NCBI RefSeq assembly: GCF_015694725.1
Contig: NZ_JADQDQ010000002.1
Coordinates: 682,001-746,000, forward strand
Source: Hymenobacter jeongseonensis
GTDB taxonomy: Bacteria; Bacteroidota; Bacteroidia; Cytophagales; Hymenobacteraceae
DNA: 64,000 nt
Reading direction: 5' to 3'
The translations under genes were made by a program, and so were the position numbers. Positions within the stretch are counted from its first letter, which is position 1; every line of letters begins with the position of its first letter. A model generated the notes under the pieces. It was not told the DNA's origin, searched no databases, and was given only the letters and a program-made list of their open reading frames with translations. Positions 1-9,158 of this stretch are shown here, piece by piece.

Positions 1-80
1 AAGAAGGGCAACAGCGGAATCAGGACGTAGAGAAGCGTTGAATAAGGGGCGTTGGCGCCTGGGAGAACAGTTTCTTGCAT
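1..80 (-). CDS. nuoL: NADH-quinone oxidoreductase subunit L, N-terminal fragment
   Basis: Partial gene running off the left edge. An ATG on the minus strand at 80 opens a frame starting MQETVLPGANAPYSTLLYVL and continuing into IPLLPF, a hydrophobic start typical of NuoL, the large antiporter-like proton-pumping subunit of complex I. Only about 26 residues are visible, so the call rests mainly on position: it lies directly downstream of nuoK on the same strand, the usual K-L order. A palindromic repeat (111-201) fills the gap between the two genes. Confidence 0.75.
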   Translation of the reverse strand, partial: MQETVLPGANAPYSTLLYVLIPLLPF

Positions 81-110
81 TGTAGGGCTATGCTAGCGAT
101 ACTAAAAGAA

Positions 111-201
111 CTGTCATCCTGAGCGACGCGAAGGACCTCATCACGCCAGAACGCTAACCGTTCAACTGGCATAAGGTCCTTCGCGCCGCTCAGGATGACA
201 G
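111..201. repeat. Interspersed palindromic repeat, copy 1 (between nuoK and nuoL)
   Basis: Imperfect inverted repeat starting CTGTCATCCTGAGCG and ending with its reverse complement, with an internal GCGAAGGACCT block on each arm and a short loop. It belongs to the same family as copies at 23128, 26204, 30565, 32187 and 40620. It occupies almost the whole nuoK-nuoL spacer, so a transcript crossing it would form a long hairpin. Confidence 0.9.
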
Positions 202-206
202 GATAA

Positions 207-539
207 TTACCACTTCAACCGGCTGAGCAGGTTGACGTCGGTGGTCTGGAAGTTGCGGTAAATCATGACGATAATGCCCAGACCCACCGAAACTTCGGCG
301 GCGGCCACAGCCATGATGAAGAACACGAAAATCTGACCGTTGGGGTCGGCGCGGTAGGCCGAAAATGCCGTGAGCAGAATGTTCACGGCGTTGAGCATCA
401 GCTCGACGCACATGAAAATAATGATGGCATTGCGCCGCACCAGCACACCCGTCACGCCGATGGCAAACAGGGCCGAGGCGAAAAAGACGTAGTACTGCAG
501 CGGAACAGTGCGGATTACTTCAGGAATAGTTTGGTCCAT
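207..539 (-). CDS. nuoK: NADH-quinone oxidoreductase subunit K
   Basis: 110-residue membrane protein with three predicted helices (about 12-32, 36-59, 70-93), the normal NuoK size. Membrane-embedded glutamates are visible in helix 2 (E46 in CVELMLN) and helix 3 (E82 in AAAEVSVG), matching the conserved pair used in proton translocation by complex I. The ATG at 539 was chosen; upstream in-frame sequence is not NuoK-like. A TACCTTTG -7 box lies at 582-589, so nuoK seems to head its own transcription unit with nuoL. The other complex I genes are not upstream, which is unusual; nuoM and nuoN lie at 24.7-27.7 kb. Confidence 0.95.
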   Translation of the reverse strand: MDQTIPEVIRTVPLQYYVFFASALFAIGVTGVLVRRNAIIIFMCVELMLNAVNILLTAFSAYRADPNGQIFVFFIMAVAAAEVSVGLGIIVMIYRNFQTTDVNLLSRLKW

Positions 540-581
540 GCGAAAAGGGCCGGCGGGAGAACAGTGCAGCCGGCCGGCCGG

Positions 582-589
582 CAAAGGTA
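582..589 (-). promoter_or_regulatory. Candidate Bacteroidota -7 promoter box for nuoK-nuoL
   Basis: TACCTTTG on the minus strand matches the TAnnTTTG -7 consensus of the Bacteroidota primary sigma factor and lies 43 bases before the nuoK start. No clear TTG -33 element was found at ideal spacing. It supports independent transcription of nuoKL. Confidence 0.5.
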
Positions 590-622
590 TCCTTGAAAAA
601 GGAAAAACCTGGTCCCTTTTAT

Positions 623-694
623 GTAGCGTGGACTTTGCGAGTCCGCGCGTAGCGGAACGTTCTTCTATGTGCGGACTCGCAAAGCCCGCGCTAC
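623..694. repeat. Second-family inverted repeat upstream of the sigma factor gene
   Basis: Imperfect palindrome: GTAGCGTGGACTTTGCGAG near 623 is answered by CTCGCAAAGCCCGCGCTAC ending at 694, around a loop of about 25-30 bases. The sequence is unrelated to the TGTCAT-type repeats in this window and occurs only once here. It lies between the divergent nuoK and sigma factor genes. Confidence 0.75.
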
Positions 695-751
695 GGGGTG
701 GCCCAAAAAAAGTTAAAGTAAATTCGGGGGGCCTGCGTCTAGTTGTTCAGA

Positions 752-1363
752 ATGGAAACCATGGCTCTTTCGCTCCCCTCCTCCCTTGCCCCGATGACGG
801 CTACGCAGCAAGACCGCCAGATTGCCGATGCCGTGCGGCAGCAGCGGCCGCGGCTGCTGCAGTTTATCCGCCGCCGCATCCCCGACGAAGCCGAGGCCGA
901 AGACCTCCTGCAGGATGTCTTTGCCGAGCTGGTAGAAAGCTACCGGATGCTCAAGCCCGTGGAACAGGCCGCGGCTTGGCTCTTTCGGGTGGCCCGCAAC
1001 CGCATCACCGACCTCTACCGCCGCAAACGCCCGGTGAGTTTGGAAGAAGCCTTCGGTGCGGCCGAGGCTTCCGATGACGGCGAGGGCCTACTGTTGGCCG
1101 ACCTGCTGCCCGCCCCCGACGACTCGCCCGAAAACCGCTTGCTGCGCGAAACCTTGATGGACGCCCTATCCGAAGCGCTGGCTGAGCTGCCGGCCGCCCA
1201 GCGCCAGGTGTTTGTGTGGCACGAGTTGGAAGACAAAACCTTCCGCGAGATGGAAGAAGAAACCGGCGTACCGCTCAAAACCCTCATTTCGCGCAAGCAC
1301 TACGCCGTGCTGCACCTGCGCAAACGGCTACAAAAGCTTTACACCGAATTATTTACTGACTAG
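752..1363 (+). CDS. ECF (sigma-70 family) RNA polymerase sigma factor
   Basis: About 203 residues. Sigma region 2 is seen around residues 28-92 (LLQFIRRRIPDEAEAEDLLQDVF, then AAAWLFRVARNRITDLYRR) and region 4 around 135-190 (LAELPAAQRQVFVWHELEDK followed by a helix-turn-helix with ETGVPLKTL). It should direct RNA polymerase to a stress- or envelope-related regulon. The start is uncertain: ATG codons at 752, 761 and 794 and a TTG at 743 are all in frame. No anti-sigma gene with a zinc-binding domain is adjacent; the next gene is a small membrane protein that might fill that role, which is a guess. Confidence 0.9.
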   Translation: METMALSLPSSLAPMTATQQDRQIADAVRQQRPRLLQFIRRRIPDEAEAEDLLQDVFAELVESYRMLKPVEQAAAWLFRVARNRITDLYRRKRPVSLEEAFGAAEASDDGEGLLLADLLPAPDDSPENRLLRETLMDALSEALAELPAAQRQVFVWHELEDKTFREMEEETGVPLKTLISRKHYAVLHLRKRLQKLYTELFTD

Positions 1364-1489
1364 TAGCTACTCCGTTGCGAATAGCTCGCCGGCAGCCGGC
1401 GTTGAGTTGCATTCCAACAAGCCAAGTTGCCCATTGAAATTGATGACGCAACGGAAAAACTTTTCCTGACCATTAACCTCATCCTCCGA

Positions 1490-1873
1490 ATGGACCGTAA
1501 ATTCTGGCTGCTGCGCGGCCTCCGATTCTTGCTCTTCGCGGCCTTGTTTCTCACGGCGGCCGTTTTCCTGACCCAGTACCTCTGGAACTGGCTGGTGCCG
1601 GAAATTTTCAACGGCCCGGCCATCACGCTGGCCCAAACCTTTGGCTTGCTGGTGCTGAGCCGCATTTTGTTCGGCGGCTGGTTCCGGGGCGGGCAGTCCG
1701 GCGACTGGGCCCGGCGCCGCAAGGCTTGGCAGCAGCGCATGGCTGGCCGGATGGAAACCCTCAGCCCCGATGAGCGCGAGAAATTCCGCCAACAAATGCA
1801 GCAGCGCTGCGGCATGACCTTCATGCGCCGGCCAACGCCCGATGCCCAAGCGGAAACCCGCCAACCGGCTTAG
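1490..1873 (+). CDS. Small two-helix membrane protein downstream of the sigma factor
   Basis: 127 residues from the ATG at 1490 (a TTG at 1427 would give 148). Two hydrophobic segments, about residues 11-29 and 40-62, are followed by a basic, Gln/Arg-rich tail of about 60 residues (ARRRKAWQQRMAGRMETLS). No family recognised. It starts about 125 bases after the sigma factor gene on the same strand and is followed by a terminator, so the two probably form one unit. A membrane-bound modulator of the sigma factor is possible but not shown. Confidence 0.65.
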   Translation: MDRKFWLLRGLRFLLFAALFLTAAVFLTQYLWNWLVPEIFNGPAITLAQTFGLLVLSRILFGGWFRGGQSGDWARRRKAWQQRMAGRMETLSPDEREKFRQQMQQRCGMTFMRRPTPDAQAETRQPA

Positions 1874-1917
1874 CCACTACCGCTACCCAAGAGTATCATT
1901 ACCAACTATATTTTAGC

Positions 1918-1952
1918 TGCGCGGCTCCTTTTCCGGGAGTCGCGCTTTTTTA
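1918..1952 (+). terminator. Rho-independent terminator after the sigma factor unit
   Basis: GCGCGGCTCC, a short loop, then GGGAGTCGCGC followed by TTTTTTA. A GC-rich stem with one G-T pair and a T-run in the plus direction. Confidence 0.8.
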
Positions 1953-1964
1953 TTCCAACTTTAC

Positions 1965-1980
1965 TTAGACATTTGTCTAA
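1965..1980. promoter_or_regulatory. Perfect 16-bp palindrome, probable operator of the SdpR-like repressor
   Basis: TTAGACATTTGTCTAA is a perfect 7-2-7 palindrome ending 16 bases before the start codon at 1997. ArsR/SdpR-type winged-helix dimers bind short palindromes of this kind next to their own promoters, and SdpR is an autorepressor. The assignment as operator is inferred from position and symmetry. Confidence 0.65.
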
Positions 1981-1996
1981 TTAACGAAACATCAGA

Positions 1997-2251
1997 ATGA
2001 ACGCCCTTTTCAAAGCGCTAAACGACCCCACGCGGCGGGCCATATTGGAGCGGCTCCGGAACGGCCCGGCTAGCGCTGGGGCCATTGCCGAGCAATTCCA
2101 TTTTTCTGCCCCTACCATCAGCCACCACCTCGACCTGCTCCGCCAAGCCGACCTTGTGACCAGCCAAAAACAAGGGCAGTTTGTGGTTTATACCCTCAAC
2201 ATGACCGTCTTTGACGAACTACTGGGCTGGCTTTACCAATTCAAGTCCTGA
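1997..2251 (+). CDS. ArsR-type winged-helix repressor, SdpR-like
   Basis: 84 residues, almost entirely one winged-helix DNA-binding domain: ALNDPTRRAILERL at the N terminus, recognition helix in FSAPTISHHLDLLRQADLV (about residues 36-54), wing in QKQGQFVVYTLN. No metal-binding cysteines, as in the autorepressor SdpR subgroup. The gene immediately downstream encodes an SdpI-type membrane protein, the same pairing as Bacillus sdpRI, where SdpI confers immunity to the SDP toxin and sequesters SdpR. A perfect palindrome at 1965-1980 probably is its operator. No sdpABC toxin genes are present. Confidence 0.9.
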   Translation: MNALFKALNDPTRRAILERLRNGPASAGAIAEQFHFSAPTISHHLDLLRQADLVTSQKQGQFVVYTLNMTVFDELLGWLYQFKS

Positions 2252-2283
2252 TTTTTTCTGTTTACGTCGTTCTCGTCTTCCTC

Positions 2284-2949
2284 ATGAAAAAGAACCTGCT
2301 TCCCTGGCAACTCCTGACCCTTGCGGCATTGCTCATGCCGGTGCTATACCTCGCCTATGCGTGGCCGGCGCTTCCCGAGCAAGTGCCCACGCATTTCAGC
2401 GGTTCCGGCAGCGCCAATGGCTACACTAGCCGCGGCAACATGTGGCTGATTGCGTTTGCCTTGCCAGTGGGCATTGCGGCCTTGCTTACCGTGCTGCCGC
2501 GTCTCGACCCCAAGCGACGCTTTGATAACAGCACCGTGAATTTTCAAAAGCTACGCTTGGCTCTGGTAGCCTTCGCTAGCAGCATGGCCGGCTATAGCAT
2601 CTACGCGGCCTTGCATCCGGCCGCTGGCAATGAGCGGGTTGTGCTGGTGTTGGTTGGCTTGTTTTTCGCCTTGCTAGGCAACTACTTTACCACTGTTCAA
2701 CCCAACTATTTTGTAGGAATCCGCACGCCCTGGACGTTGGAAAACTCCACGGTGTAGGCCCGGACTCACCGGGTGGGCGGTTACCTTTTCTTCGGTGCGG
2801 GCTTGCTGCTGGCGGCGCTGGCATTGGTGGTGCCCATGCAATTCATGGAGGCCGTAACGCTGGTGCTCATCATCGGAACGGTGGCTTTTTGCTACGGCTA
2901 CTCGTTTTGGGTATTCCGTCAGGAAGAAAAACTGCGGGAGGCAGCATAA
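2284..2949 (+). pseudogene. SdpI/DUF1648-type membrane protein interrupted by an in-frame TAG
   Basis: The frame opens at ATG 2284 and shows a DUF1648 segment (QVPTHFSGSGSANGY, about residues 35-49), several membrane helices and the SdpI hallmark GIRTPWTLENSTV, then meets TAG at 2755-2757. Beyond it the same frame runs 63 further codons to TAA at 2947-2949, beginning ARTHRVGGYLFFGAG and including one or two more hydrophobic helices. SdpI proteins normally read V-W-x-x-T-H-R here, so the stop sits exactly where tryptophan (TGG) is expected, a single-base change. Full length would be about 221 residues, normal for the family. Either a recent nonsense mutation, a sequencing error, or a truncated 157-residue product. 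Confidence 0.85.
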
Positions 2950-3030
2950 GCGGGCCGCAGCGTGTAGCCAATGAATGCACCCAAGCCAACGGGCCATCTC
3001 CTAACTTGAACCGACTCCTTTCGGAAGCAA

Positions 3031-3060
3031 AAAGCCCCGGCCAAATGTGGCCGGGGCTTT
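3031..3060. terminator. Bidirectional terminator between convergent genes
   Basis: AAAGCCCCGGCC, a 6-base loop, GGCCGGGGCTTT. The T-run and A-run on the two sides allow use in both directions, for the SdpI-like gene (plus) and the ABC permease/M1 gene (minus). Confidence 0.85.
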
Positions 3061-3081
3061 CATATTTTAAGTCACTACTGA

Positions 3082-6000
3082 TTAGAGCTTGACCTCTTTC
3101 ACGTTGTCTTTTTGCACGCGGTCGATGAACTCGTGGTAGGGGTCGACGACGACTTTGGCAGGCTCCTGGTTCACGATGAACTCAAACTTGTTGGTGCCGG
3201 CGCGGAAGCGGCGCTTGGTGAGTAGCAGCGGTGCCACGGGCTTCTTGTCTTTGCCCAACGCGGGGAACACGGCCACGGGCAGGTAGTCGTCGAGCGGGGC
3301 CGGACGCTCGGTGCCGAGGCTATCGGCCACCAGCTTCTTGCTGTCCACGGTCAGGCTAACCTGGAACTTACCGTTGGCTAGTTTCTTCACCGAGGCGTCG
3401 GTAAGGCGGTTTTCGTAGAGCGTGATGCGGTCGAACATATCCGTCACGAGGCCTTGCAGGGAGTCGGGCGTGACCTTGCGGAACTCGGCCACCAGGGCCG
3501 GGGCCGTGGTGTAGGGCGCGGTTTCGAACTTGTGCTGCTCCAGGAAGCTGTGCAGCGCCTTGTTCACGTTGGCCTCGCCGATGTAGTCCTGCAGGGCGTA
3601 CATCACCACCGAACCCTTGCGGTAATGGATATAGCCCTGGTTTTCGACCTTGGACAGCGGCACTTCCTTCTTACGCTCGAAAGCCCGGCCGTTCAGGTAG
3701 CTGTTCAGCTCGTAGTCGAGAAACTTGGCCATGGTGTGGGCGCCGTATTCCTGCTTCATCACCATCAGGGCCGAGTACTGGGCCATGGTTTCGACGAGCA
3801 TGGTTTCGCCCTGCACGTTGGCGCCCGCAATCTGGTGGCCCCACCACTGGTGGGCAATTTCGTGGGCCGTCACGTAGAACGGGTAGTCCACGTCTTCGGG
3901 GTCGTTGGGGTCGACTTTGGCGATAAAGCCGATGCTTTCCGAGAACGGAATGGTGCCGGCAAAACTCTGGGCAAAGCTCTGATATTTTGGAAATTCCAGA
4001 ATGCGCACCTGCGTGTGCTGATACGGCCCGAAGTGCTTGGTGTAGTAGGCAAACGACGCCTTGGTGGCCGCGGCCATGCGCTTGAGGTTGTACTCGTGGC
4101 CGGGCTGGTAGTAGATTTCGATGGGCACCACGCGCCGGCCTGCCGAGTCCACCCACTGGTCCTTATACACCTTGTAGCGGGCCGAGAGGAAGGTGTAGAA
4201 ATTGAGCATGGGCTGCTCCATCTTGTAGTGGAAGTAACGGCGGTCGCCCTTGGTCCAGTCCTTGAGCAGGCGGCCGGGCGCTACGGCCAGCTGGTCGGCG
4301 CTGGTGCTGAGCACGGTTTCGAAGCGAATCCAGTCGGCGTCCTGGCTCAGGCCCATGTTTTGGAGGGCTTTCACGTCGGTGGCCGGAGCTTGGCGGTCTT
4401 TGGGCTTGAGGCCATTGCGCTTGCGCACGTCGTCGTCGCTCAGCTCGGCCCCTTCGCGGTAGCCGAAGCCGGGCAGGTAGGCCTGGCTGTTCATGAAGAT
4501 GCCATTTTCGACAATGCTGGTGTTGGAGCCGGAGTTGGGAAAACCGGTTTCGCCGTAGTGCAGGGTGGCCGTCATTTCCACCGAGTCGCCGGGAGCCAGC
4601 GGCCGGGCCAGGCGGTAGAAGCGGGTGTACAACACGCTGTCATTCAGCAGGAGCTTAGCGGCGGGCTGGCCGATGCTGAGCTGGCGCACCTTGGCCCCAA
4701 TAGGCACGCTGATTAGGATAGAGTCGAGCGCCCGGGCATTGCGGTTTTTCAGCCAGAAGCTGCCCGCAATGTCCACCGAGCGGGTGGCCGGGTAGAGGTC
4801 GGTGCGCAGGTTCACGGCCACGAGCCGGGGCTGCAGCATGTCCTTGTAGCGGCGGTATTTCTGCTCGTAACTCAGTTGTTGCTTTTCCTCCGCTTTGGGG
4901 GTGATGTATTCGTTTTGGATGTTGGTGTTGTAGAAAATGAAGCTACCGGCGCTAAGCATCACCAGCAGGCCCAGGGCGAGGGCCGTCCAGGCGGGGCGGC
5001 CCCAGCGGCGGCTGGCTTCGGCTTGGCGGCGCGTGAAGGCCGAATCGGTGCCGCGCACCCAGAAGATATTGGCGGCCAGGGCCAGCAGCAGCGCGCCCGC
5101 GGCCCAGTACAGCTTGAACCAGGTGAAGCCGGTGATGAAGTGGCCATAGCCATTCATGTCGGAATACGGGGTGCTGGGGCTGCCGCCGTAGTCCAGCAGC
5201 TTGTGGTTGATGCCCAACTGGCTCTGGAAAATGCCGGTCAGGTAATAAATCACCATCACGAAGTGGCCCAGGTACTTGTTGTTCACAATCACCTGTACCA
5301 GCATGGCCAGCACGCACAGCAGCAGATAGTCGACCAGCCGCAAGCCAAACAAGGTTTGGATGTACAGGCCGGGCTCGTACTTGAAGTAGCCCTTCGCGGT
5401 TTGCAGCAGAATGCCGCACACCATGACCACGGCCAGCAGCACCACCTGTACCAAACCCAGGGCCGTGAGCTTGCTCAAAAACGGCACCCAGTTGGGCACG
5501 GGCAGCGAGTCGGTAATCTGGGCCACGCCGGCGTCCCGCTCACGCCACACCAATTCCCCGGCGTAGTAGGTGATAATAATGAGGATGAACAGCGAGAACG
5601 TGCCGCTGAGCAAGGCCACCATTTCGTTGGTAACGGGGTAGGTGGTGGTGTCGTAAACCTTGCCCACCTGCCAGCCGGTTACGAACAGGAACAGGACGCC
5701 TGCGCCCACAATGGCCACAAAATACACGCTGCGCACGATGCCTCGAAACTCCAGCTTGGTGAGGCTCCAGAACTGGCGCAGGTTCATCTCGTTGGTGAAA
5801 AACTGCGTGACGCGCGGCAGCACCAGCCGCCCGCCCATGGGCGCGGCCACCTGCTCGGCCAGCGCCGCTGCGGCCCGCGTTTTCTTGGACGGTGCTTTGT
5901 CCGAAGCAAAAGCCGAGAACTGAAAGCGAGCGTAGCAAAACGCCAGCAGAGCCACCGCCACGCCCAGCCACAGAGCCCGGTTGAGCAGGATATACTGGCT

Positions 6001-6729
6001 CAGGGGCATCAGCAGGGTGTTTTTCTCGGCCGCCGTCCAGTAGCGGGTGGTGTAGTAAATAGCCCCCGAGCCGAAGGCATCGAGCATGGCGGCCAGGGTA
6101 ATGTTGTCGAGGTCGCGCAGGAAGGACTGCGAAATCAGATACGCCACCAACAGCAGCACCGAGCCGATGTAAGTGCTCAGAATATTGCGCGTGAGCGTGG
6201 CCAGTGTAAAAAACACCGCGCCGGTAAACAGCACGTTGGGAATCACAAACAGCAGGTAGGGCCACACGTAGTAGCTCAGGTGGTAGGGGCCGAACTTGGT
6301 AGCGTCCACGCCCGGCAGCACGCCGCCCAGCGCCACGCCCAACGCAATGCCGGTGAAAACCAGCACGCAAATCACGAAAGAGCCCAAAAACCGCCCGCCC
6401 AGGTACCCGGCTTTGGTGATGGGCGTGGTGAAAAACAGCGAATGGGTGCGGTGCTCGAAGTCCCGGTACACCGGGTTGCCCATGATGGCCGAGGTGATGA
6501 GCAGGCCAAAGTAGCTGAGCACGGCAATGGCCCCGCTGATGGAATGCGGCGAGTTGACCTTGACGTGCCCGCCGTCGGCGCTGAGGCTGACGTTGACGCC
6601 GGAGCCAAAAATGCCGCCGGCCGCCGCCGTCACCAGCGCGCCCATGATGAGCAGAATGCCGAAATATATCCACGTGGCCGGGCGGCGCAGGCGGTATTTG
6701 AGTTCAAACAGAAAAATAGGGAGGAACAT
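3082..6729 (-). CDS. ABC transporter permease fused to an M1-type metallopeptidase
   Basis: About 1215 residues from ATG 6729. The N-terminal half (about 1-580) has two sets of roughly six membrane helices with soluble loops, an ABC-2 type permease duplicated in one chain. The C-terminal half (about 620-1180) is an M1-like gluzincin with HEIAHQWWGH near residue 955 and the third zinc ligand in ETMLVETMAQY about 20 residues later. The GAMEN exopeptidase motif of classical M1 aminopeptidases is not seen; the equivalent stretch reads AGTIPFSES. The ATPase gene lies 64 bases upstream on the same strand, so the two form an exporter. The peptidase domain probably faces the periplasm. The transported substrate is unknown. 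This fusion is a recurring Bacteroidota arrangement. Confidence 0.92.
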   Translation of the reverse strand: MFLPIFLFELKYRLRRPATWIYFGILLIMGALVTAAAGGIFGSGVNVSLSADGGHVKVNSPHSISGAIAVLSYFGLLITSAIMGNPVYRDFEHRTHSLFFTTPITKAGYLGGRFLGSFVICVLVFTGIALGVALGGVLPGVDATKFGPYHLSYYVWPYLLFVIPNVLFTGAVFFTLATLTRNILSTYIGSVLLLVAYLISQSFLRDLDNITLAAMLDAFGSGAIYYTTRYWTAAEKNTLLMPLSQYILLNRALWLGVAVALLAFCYARFQFSAFASDKAPSKKTRAAAALAEQVAAPMGGRLVLPRVTQFFTNEMNLRQFWSLTKLEFRGIVRSVYFVAIVGAGVLFLFVTGWQVGKVYDTTTYPVTNEMVALLSGTFSLFILIIITYYAGELVWRERDAGVAQITDSLPVPNWVPFLSKLTALGLVQVVLLAVVMVCGILLQTAKGYFKYEPGLYIQTLFGLRLVDYLLLCVLAMLVQVIVNNKYLGHFVMVIYYLTGIFQSQLGINHKLLDYGGSPSTPYSDMNGYGHFITGFTWFKLYWAAGALLLALAANIFWVRGTDSAFTRRQAEASRRWGRPAWTALALGLLVMLSAGSFIFYNTNIQNEYITPKAEEKQQLSYEQKYRRYKDMLQPRLVAVNLRTDLYPATRSVDIAGSFWLKNRNARALDSILISVPIGAKVRQLSIGQPAAKLLLNDSVLYTRFYRLARPLAPGDSVEMTATLHYGETGFPNSGSNTSIVENGIFMNSQAYLPGFGYREGAELSDDDVRKRNGLKPKDRQAPATDVKALQNMGLSQDADWIRFETVLSTSADQLAVAPGRLLKDWTKGDRRYFHYKMEQPMLNFYTFLSARYKVYKDQWVDSAGRRVVPIEIYYQPGHEYNLKRMAAATKASFAYYTKHFGPYQHTQVRILEFPKYQSFAQSFAGTIPFSESIGFIAKVDPNDPEDVDYPFYVTAHEIAHQWWGHQIAGANVQGETMLVETMAQYSALMVMKQEYGAHTMAKFLDYELNSYLNGRAFERKKEVPLSKVENQGYIHYRKGSVVMYALQDYIGEANVNKALHSFLEQHKFETAPYTTAPALVAEFRKVTPDSLQGLVTDMFDRITLYENRLTDASVKKLANGKFQVSLTVDSKKLVADSLGTERPAPLDDYLPVAVFPALGKDKKPVAPLLLTKRRFRAGTNKFEFIVNQEPAKVVVDPYHEFIDRVQKDNVKEVKL

Positions 6730-6793
6730 GAGTTCGTAGGATTTTGCGCGAAGCCGCGCTTCGCGTATTGTGAACAATTGGATTAGCGGAGGC

Positions 6794-7681
<888 letters not shown>

Positions 7682-7814
7682 GTGTTTTTACAGAAAAAGG
7701 AAACAAAAAGATGAAAGCGAACAGATGCGTGGGTACCCGTGCGGGTTGCCTACTTACTCCTACTGGCCAACTCGCTGGCGAGGCCATGGAGGCAAATTGG
7801 CGTAAGAAAGCTAT

Positions 7815-8975
7815 TTATTTCAGAACTAGCGCCATCCGGCCAGGATTGGAGTCAGTTTGACTCGCCCATTCCAGCGTGTCGTTCAGCCACTCGGCGTAGT
7901 GTTGGGCACTGCCCTGGTCAAGGTTGTTGGGTAGCTCTTGCAGGGCCAGCTGCGCCTGGGCGCGGGCGCGGTCGGCCTCGCCGGCGAAGCGGGCCAGGGC
8001 CGCTTCGACGCGGGCAGGTAGGTCGGCGGGCGTGAAGGACGTGACCTGGGCCTGGGCCTGAAACGCACGGGCCGCCGCCAAGTCGTGCTGGTGGGCGGCG
8101 GCAAAAAAGGCCGATTCGAGCCAAACGCTGGCGTGCATGGCAGTGGGCATCTGGGCCAGTCGGTCGCGGTAGGCTGCTAGGTGGCGGCCAGCCGCTTCGG
8201 TGGCGCCCGCGTCCAGAGCCATCAGGTAGAGGTAATGGTACACGTACAGCTTGAACGGCAGCTCATCGGGCAGGGCCGCGGCAGCTTCCAGCAGCGGGCC
8301 CTGCAGCTCGCGGGGCCGCACGCCGGCGATGGAGCGCACCGTGGCCGCGAGCACTGCCAGCTCGAGCTGTCCGGCGGGGCCGTTGCGCCACAAGGCCACC
8401 GCCCGCGCCCCATCGGTGCTGAAGCCGCCGAGTTGCATGGGCACCAGCGTGAGCACGACCAATAGTCCCGAAATGCCTCCACTGGCGCCTATCGTTCCCA
8501 TCAGCACCTGTCCCGCACCCGGAGCCGCGGGCAGCAGCGCAAATAGTCCTATCGCCACGCCGGCCCACACCAAGCTGGCCAGCGGGCCACCCAGCGCAAA
8601 GGCGATGAAGCGCCGGCGCAGCTCGTGGTCGTCGGGCGGCACGCTCAGGGCCATGCCGCCGGCAGTGTTCAGGTTTTTATTCCACTCAAAACGAACCCGC
8701 CCGGCCTTCTTTTTCCACATAAACGGCCCCACGGCTAGCCAGTAGAACCTAAAGCTTTGCCAGTGCCCGGCCGCCACGTGCCCTAGCTCGTGCAGCAGCA
8801 CGGCCAGTAGCCAAGCCAGCGGCAGCGAGAGCAGTAGCCCCAGCACTTGCCCCCGGCTCCAGGCACCGCCCGGATGCGCCCAGGCCGGCCCGTACCGAGC
8901 CCCCAGCACGCCCACCCCGGCGCCCAACAGCGCACACAAGGCAAAGACAAGCGGTTTGCGGAATTTCTTCATCAA
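7815..8975 (-). CDS. M50-type membrane metalloprotease with C-terminal helical region
   Basis: 386 residues. Two N-terminal membrane helices, the second running into the zinc motif HELGHVAAGH (about residues 63-72), then further hydrophobic segments around 130-150 and 158-180, consistent with an intramembrane site-2-type protease. The second-half motif NPDG of canonical RseP/SpoIVFB is not evident. Residues 190-386 are soluble, alanine-rich and helical, resembling tetratricopeptide-like repeats. It lies 133 bases upstream of the ABC ATPase on the same strand, so co-regulation with the exporter is possible. Confidence 0.8.
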   Translation of the reverse strand: MMKKFRKPLVFALCALLGAGVGVLGARYGPAWAHPGGAWSRGQVLGLLLSLPLAWLLAVLLHELGHVAAGHWQSFRFYWLAVGPFMWKKKAGRVRFEWNKNLNTAGGMALSVPPDDHELRRRFIAFALGGPLASLVWAGVAIGLFALLPAAPGAGQVLMGTIGASGGISGLLVVLTLVPMQLGGFSTDGARAVALWRNGPAGQLELAVLAATVRSIAGVRPRELQGPLLEAAAALPDELPFKLYVYHYLYLMALDAGATEAAGRHLAAYRDRLAQMPTAMHASVWLESAFFAAAHQHDLAAARAFQAQAQVTSFTPADLPARVEAALARFAGEADRARAQAQLALQELPNNLDQGSAQHYAEWLNDTLEWASQTDSNPGRMALVLK

Positions 8976-9060
8976 GCAGGGAAGAGCAGAGTCTTAGAAG
9001 CTAAACCCGAAGAAACGACACGTCATCAACTTTTGCCTCGGCATTTTCTACCCTCACTTA

Positions 9061-9086
9061 TGAAATAACTTTAATCAATTATTTCA
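9061..9086. other. AT-rich inverted repeat downstream of the TonB receptor
   Basis: TGAAATAA and TTATTTCA flank a 10-base spacer in an AT-rich stretch between the receptor and the M50 gene (8976-9158). It could be a weak transcription end or a protein-binding site for the M50 promoter; neither is shown. Confidence 0.35.
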
Positions 9087-9158
9087 CAGCATTTTACCTC
9101 GATTATTTTGCCAGAAGAACGGCATACCAATACTACATAACGGCATTTATATATTGGC

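Noticed and set aside
2755-2757. Programmed readthrough or pyrrolysine at the TAG in the SdpI-like gene
   Set aside because: No recoding signal or Pyl genes are visible, and a simple TGG to TAG change explains the site.
1997-2949. A complete SDP toxin-immunity system
   Set aside because: Only the regulator and a broken immunity-type gene are present; no sdpA, sdpB or sdpC-like gene is nearby.
4876-6786. A 636-codon plus-strand open frame opposite the ABC permease/M1 gene
   Set aside because: Low-complexity Gln/His/Ala-rich product with no domain, explained by GC-rich codon use of the real gene on the minus strand. The same applies to long frames opposite mrdA (29007-30416), the S9 peptidase (39159-40346) and porU (51065-51949).
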